This document shows positions 62,585 to 64,000 of a stretch of DNA of 64,000 bases, piece by piece. The first letter of the stretch is position 1. Each line of letters opens with the position of its first letter. A program made the translations under genes and the position numbers. Where the stretch lies: assembly GCF_009663465.1 (NCBI RefSeq), contig NZ_QXHU01000002.1, forward strand, positions 1 through 64,000. Reading direction: 5' to 3'. Origin of the DNA: Riemerella anatipestifer (GTDB lineage Bacteria; Bacteroidota; Bacteroidia; Flavobacteriales; Weeksellaceae). The notes beneath the pieces were generated by a model that was not told the DNA's origin, did no database searches, and worked only from the letters and a program-made list of their open reading frames with translations.

Positions 62585-63007
62585 TTATGAAAGGAGGAAA
62601 CCATTGAGATAAACGTTATAATCAATATTGACATTGGGTTCTAAAGTTTTGGATACTGAACAATATTTTTCAAAAGAAAGTTGAGCTGCTTTCAAGGCTT
62701 TCCTTTCGTCTATCTCTCCCTCCAATAAAAATTTTACAGAGATTGCTTTAAAAGGCTTAGCATCATCAATAGGTACCCTTGTGCCTTCCACCTCTGCTTT
62801 AAAACTCGTTAGATTTTGTCTTTGTTTTTTTAGGATGGAAACCATATCTATTCCGCTACAACCCGCTACTGCCATCAGTATGGTTTCCATAGGAGAAACG
62901 CCTTTGGGATTAGGTTGAGAGGTATTATCTAGAAGTATACTATTGCCTGCACTATTAGTACATTCAAATAAAAAATCGTCATTAATTCTGTTGAGTGTTA
63001 TTTTCAT
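62585..63007 (-). CDS. OsmC/Ohr family protein
   Basis: 140 residues. The two redox cysteines sit in AVAGCSGIDMVSILKKQ and KYCSVSKTLEPN, as in OsmC-type thiol peroxidases that remove organic hydroperoxides. QPNPKGVSPMETILMAVAGC is typical of the YhfA-like subgroup. A 7-of-8 -7 box (TATCTTTA, 63034-63041 minus) lies in front. Confidence 0.92.
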   Translation of the reverse strand: MKITLNRINDDFLFECTNSAGNSILLDNTSQPNPKGVSPMETILMAVAGCSGIDMVSILKKQRQNLTSFKAEVEGTRVPIDDAKPFKAISVKFLLEGEIDERKALKAAQLSFEKYCSVSKTLEPNVNIDYNVYLNGFLLS

Positions 63008-63126
63008 TTTTTTGTAATGATTAGTTCTGCTTGTAAAGATAGTTATTTTATCAGAAATATTGTCAATGGTATTCGGTATTTGAAAAAGAGAAATGCTTAG
63101 TATCTCTTACTACATAAAAAAATCCT

Positions 63127-63134
63127 TATCTTTG
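63127..63134 (+). promoter_or_regulatory. -7 promoter box of prfA
   Basis: TATCTTTG, perfect match, 22 bases before the prfA ATG. Confidence 0.55.
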
Positions 63135-63156
63135 CTCACCAATAGTTTAGATAACA

Positions 63157-64000
63157 ATGTCAAAGAGTTTAATACCAAAATTAGAAGCCATAAAACAACG
63201 CTATAACGAAGTAGCGGATTTGATTATTCAACCTGATGTAATTTCTGACCAAAAAAGATATTCTTCACTTAACAAAGAATATAGTGATTTGGGAAAGATT
63301 GTAAGGGTTTTTGATGAGTATTCTACTGCACTCAATGCCATCAAAGAAGCAGATGAAATTATAGCTGATGGTTCTGATAAAGACTTGGTAGACCTTGCTA
63401 AAATGGAGAAGCAAGAGGCGATAGACCGTATTCCTTCGATAGAGGAAGAGTTAAAATATTTACTCATTCCAAAAGACCCTGCAGATGATAAAAATGTAAT
63501 GGTGGAACTTCGTGCGGGAACAGGAGGAGATGAGTCGGCTATTTTCGTTGAAGATGTTTACAGAATGTACACCATGTATTTTAAATCTAAGGGTTGGAAG
63601 CATGAAGTAACCGATTCTAACGAAGCATCAAAGGGATATAAAGAACTCATTATGCGAGTGGAGGGAGATGGTGTTTATGGGATTATGAAGTTTGAATCTG
63701 GAGTACACCGTGTGCAAAGAGTTCCAGAAACAGAATCTCAAGGACGAGTACATACTTCTGCAATTACGGTGGCGGTATTGCCTGAAGCTGAAGAGGTAGA
63801 TGTGGAAATCAATCCTGCTGATATAGAAATGCAAACTTCTCGTTCTGGAGGTGCTGGTGGGCAGAATGTAAACAAAGTAGAAACTAAGGTACAGCTTACG
63901 CATAAACCTACAGGTATTGTAGTCGTGTGTCAGCAAGCTCGTTCTCAGTTAGCTAACAGAGAGTTAGCAATGGAGATGCTTAGAACAAAACTTTACGATA
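63157..64000 (+). CDS. prfA: Peptide chain release factor 1 (partial, runs off the window)
   Basis: 281 codons are present and the frame is open at the window end; full length should be near 360. It reads UAA and UAG stop codons. Seen: N-terminal helices ([20 protein letters not shown]), [39 protein letters not shown] and the catalytic [14 protein letters not shown] loop. The PxT codon-reading motif appears as RVPETE only in the peptide-binding surroundings; the decoding loop itself is not assigned by eye. Confidence 0.95.
   Translation, partial: MSKSLIPKLEAIKQRYNEVADLIIQPDVISDQKRYSSLNKEYSDLGKIVRVFDEYSTALNAIKEADEIIADGSDKDLVDLAKMEKQEAIDRIPSIEEELKYLLIPKDPADDKNVMVELRAGTGGDESAIFVEDVYRMYTMYFKSKGWKHEVTDSNEASKGYKELIMRVEGDGVYGIMKFESGVHRVQRVPETESQGRVHTSAITVAVLPEAEEVDVEINPADIEMQTSRSGGAGGQNVNKVETKVQLTHKPTGIVVVCQQARSQLANRELAMEMLRTKLYD

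Overview
The window looks like chromosome from a low-GC Bacteroidota, most likely a flavobacterial Weeksellaceae (the Riemerella/Chryseobacterium/Elizabethkingia group). Support comes from the TAnnTTTG -7 promoter boxes in front of many genes, the near absence of Shine-Dalgarno sequences, TonB receptors and SPI/SPII signal peptides of Bacteroidota type, a lipidated TamA homologue (TamL) next to TamB, a dcw cluster without murF, and a relic that resembles an IS982-family transposase (a family known from Riemerella). Species is not proven; no database search was possible.

Layout. 1-790: the end of an rRNA operon (23S tail, 5S, terminator) followed by a strongly structured ~350-nt non-coding segment and an orphan C-terminal TonB-receptor fragment. 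1050-3031: an S41-type peptidase and a tRNA operon (Leu-Gly-Leu). 3284-7056: a DUF3127 protein with an SSB-like acidic tip, aat, and a feoA-feoB-small Cys protein iron operon. 7057-7880: a gene-poor gap with two short-period tandem arrays (21 bp and 22 bp). 7943-20103: mnmA-hflX, a stand-alone HNH protein, an Omp85-family protein, a nitroreductase, a broken sulfurtransferase, a TonB receptor, a metal-domain TonB receptor and a Cys/His-rich exported protein. 20153-23300: alkD, then a 1.6-kb inserted segment (siderophore-interacting protein, IS982 relic, broken small ORF) bounded by a second copy of the alkD 3' end, then a DUF1905 gene and a truncated gene. 23341-23852: a second copy of the rRNA 3' flank with a truncated 5S. 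23887-29029: lon, msrA, elaA-like, engB, alpha/beta hydrolase.

29216-44951: a 13-gene division and cell wall operon, mraZ-rsmH-ftsL-ftsI-murE-mraY-murD-ftsW-murG-murC-ftsQ-ftsA-ftsZ, all on the plus strand with gaps of at most 33 bases. It has a likely MraZ operator and -7 box in front and a strong terminator behind. MurE carries the DNPR motif, so the peptidoglycan is predicted to contain meso-diaminopimelate.

44964-57350: a minus-strand run tamB-tamL-yihY-SDR-aldehyde dehydrogenase, preceded by a DUF885 lipoprotein. 57360-64000: a SpoU-type RNA methyltransferase, an ABC-F protein with one degenerate ATP site, smpB, an OmpA-family porin with calcium-type TSP3 repeats, a YebC/PmpR protein, an OsmC protein and the start of prfA, which runs off the window.

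The most unusual points are the duplicated rRNA flank with its structured RNA candidate, the 22-bp palindromic array before mnmA, the alkD-tail-bounded insertion whose two tails differ only at third codon positions, and the MraZ-type operator.
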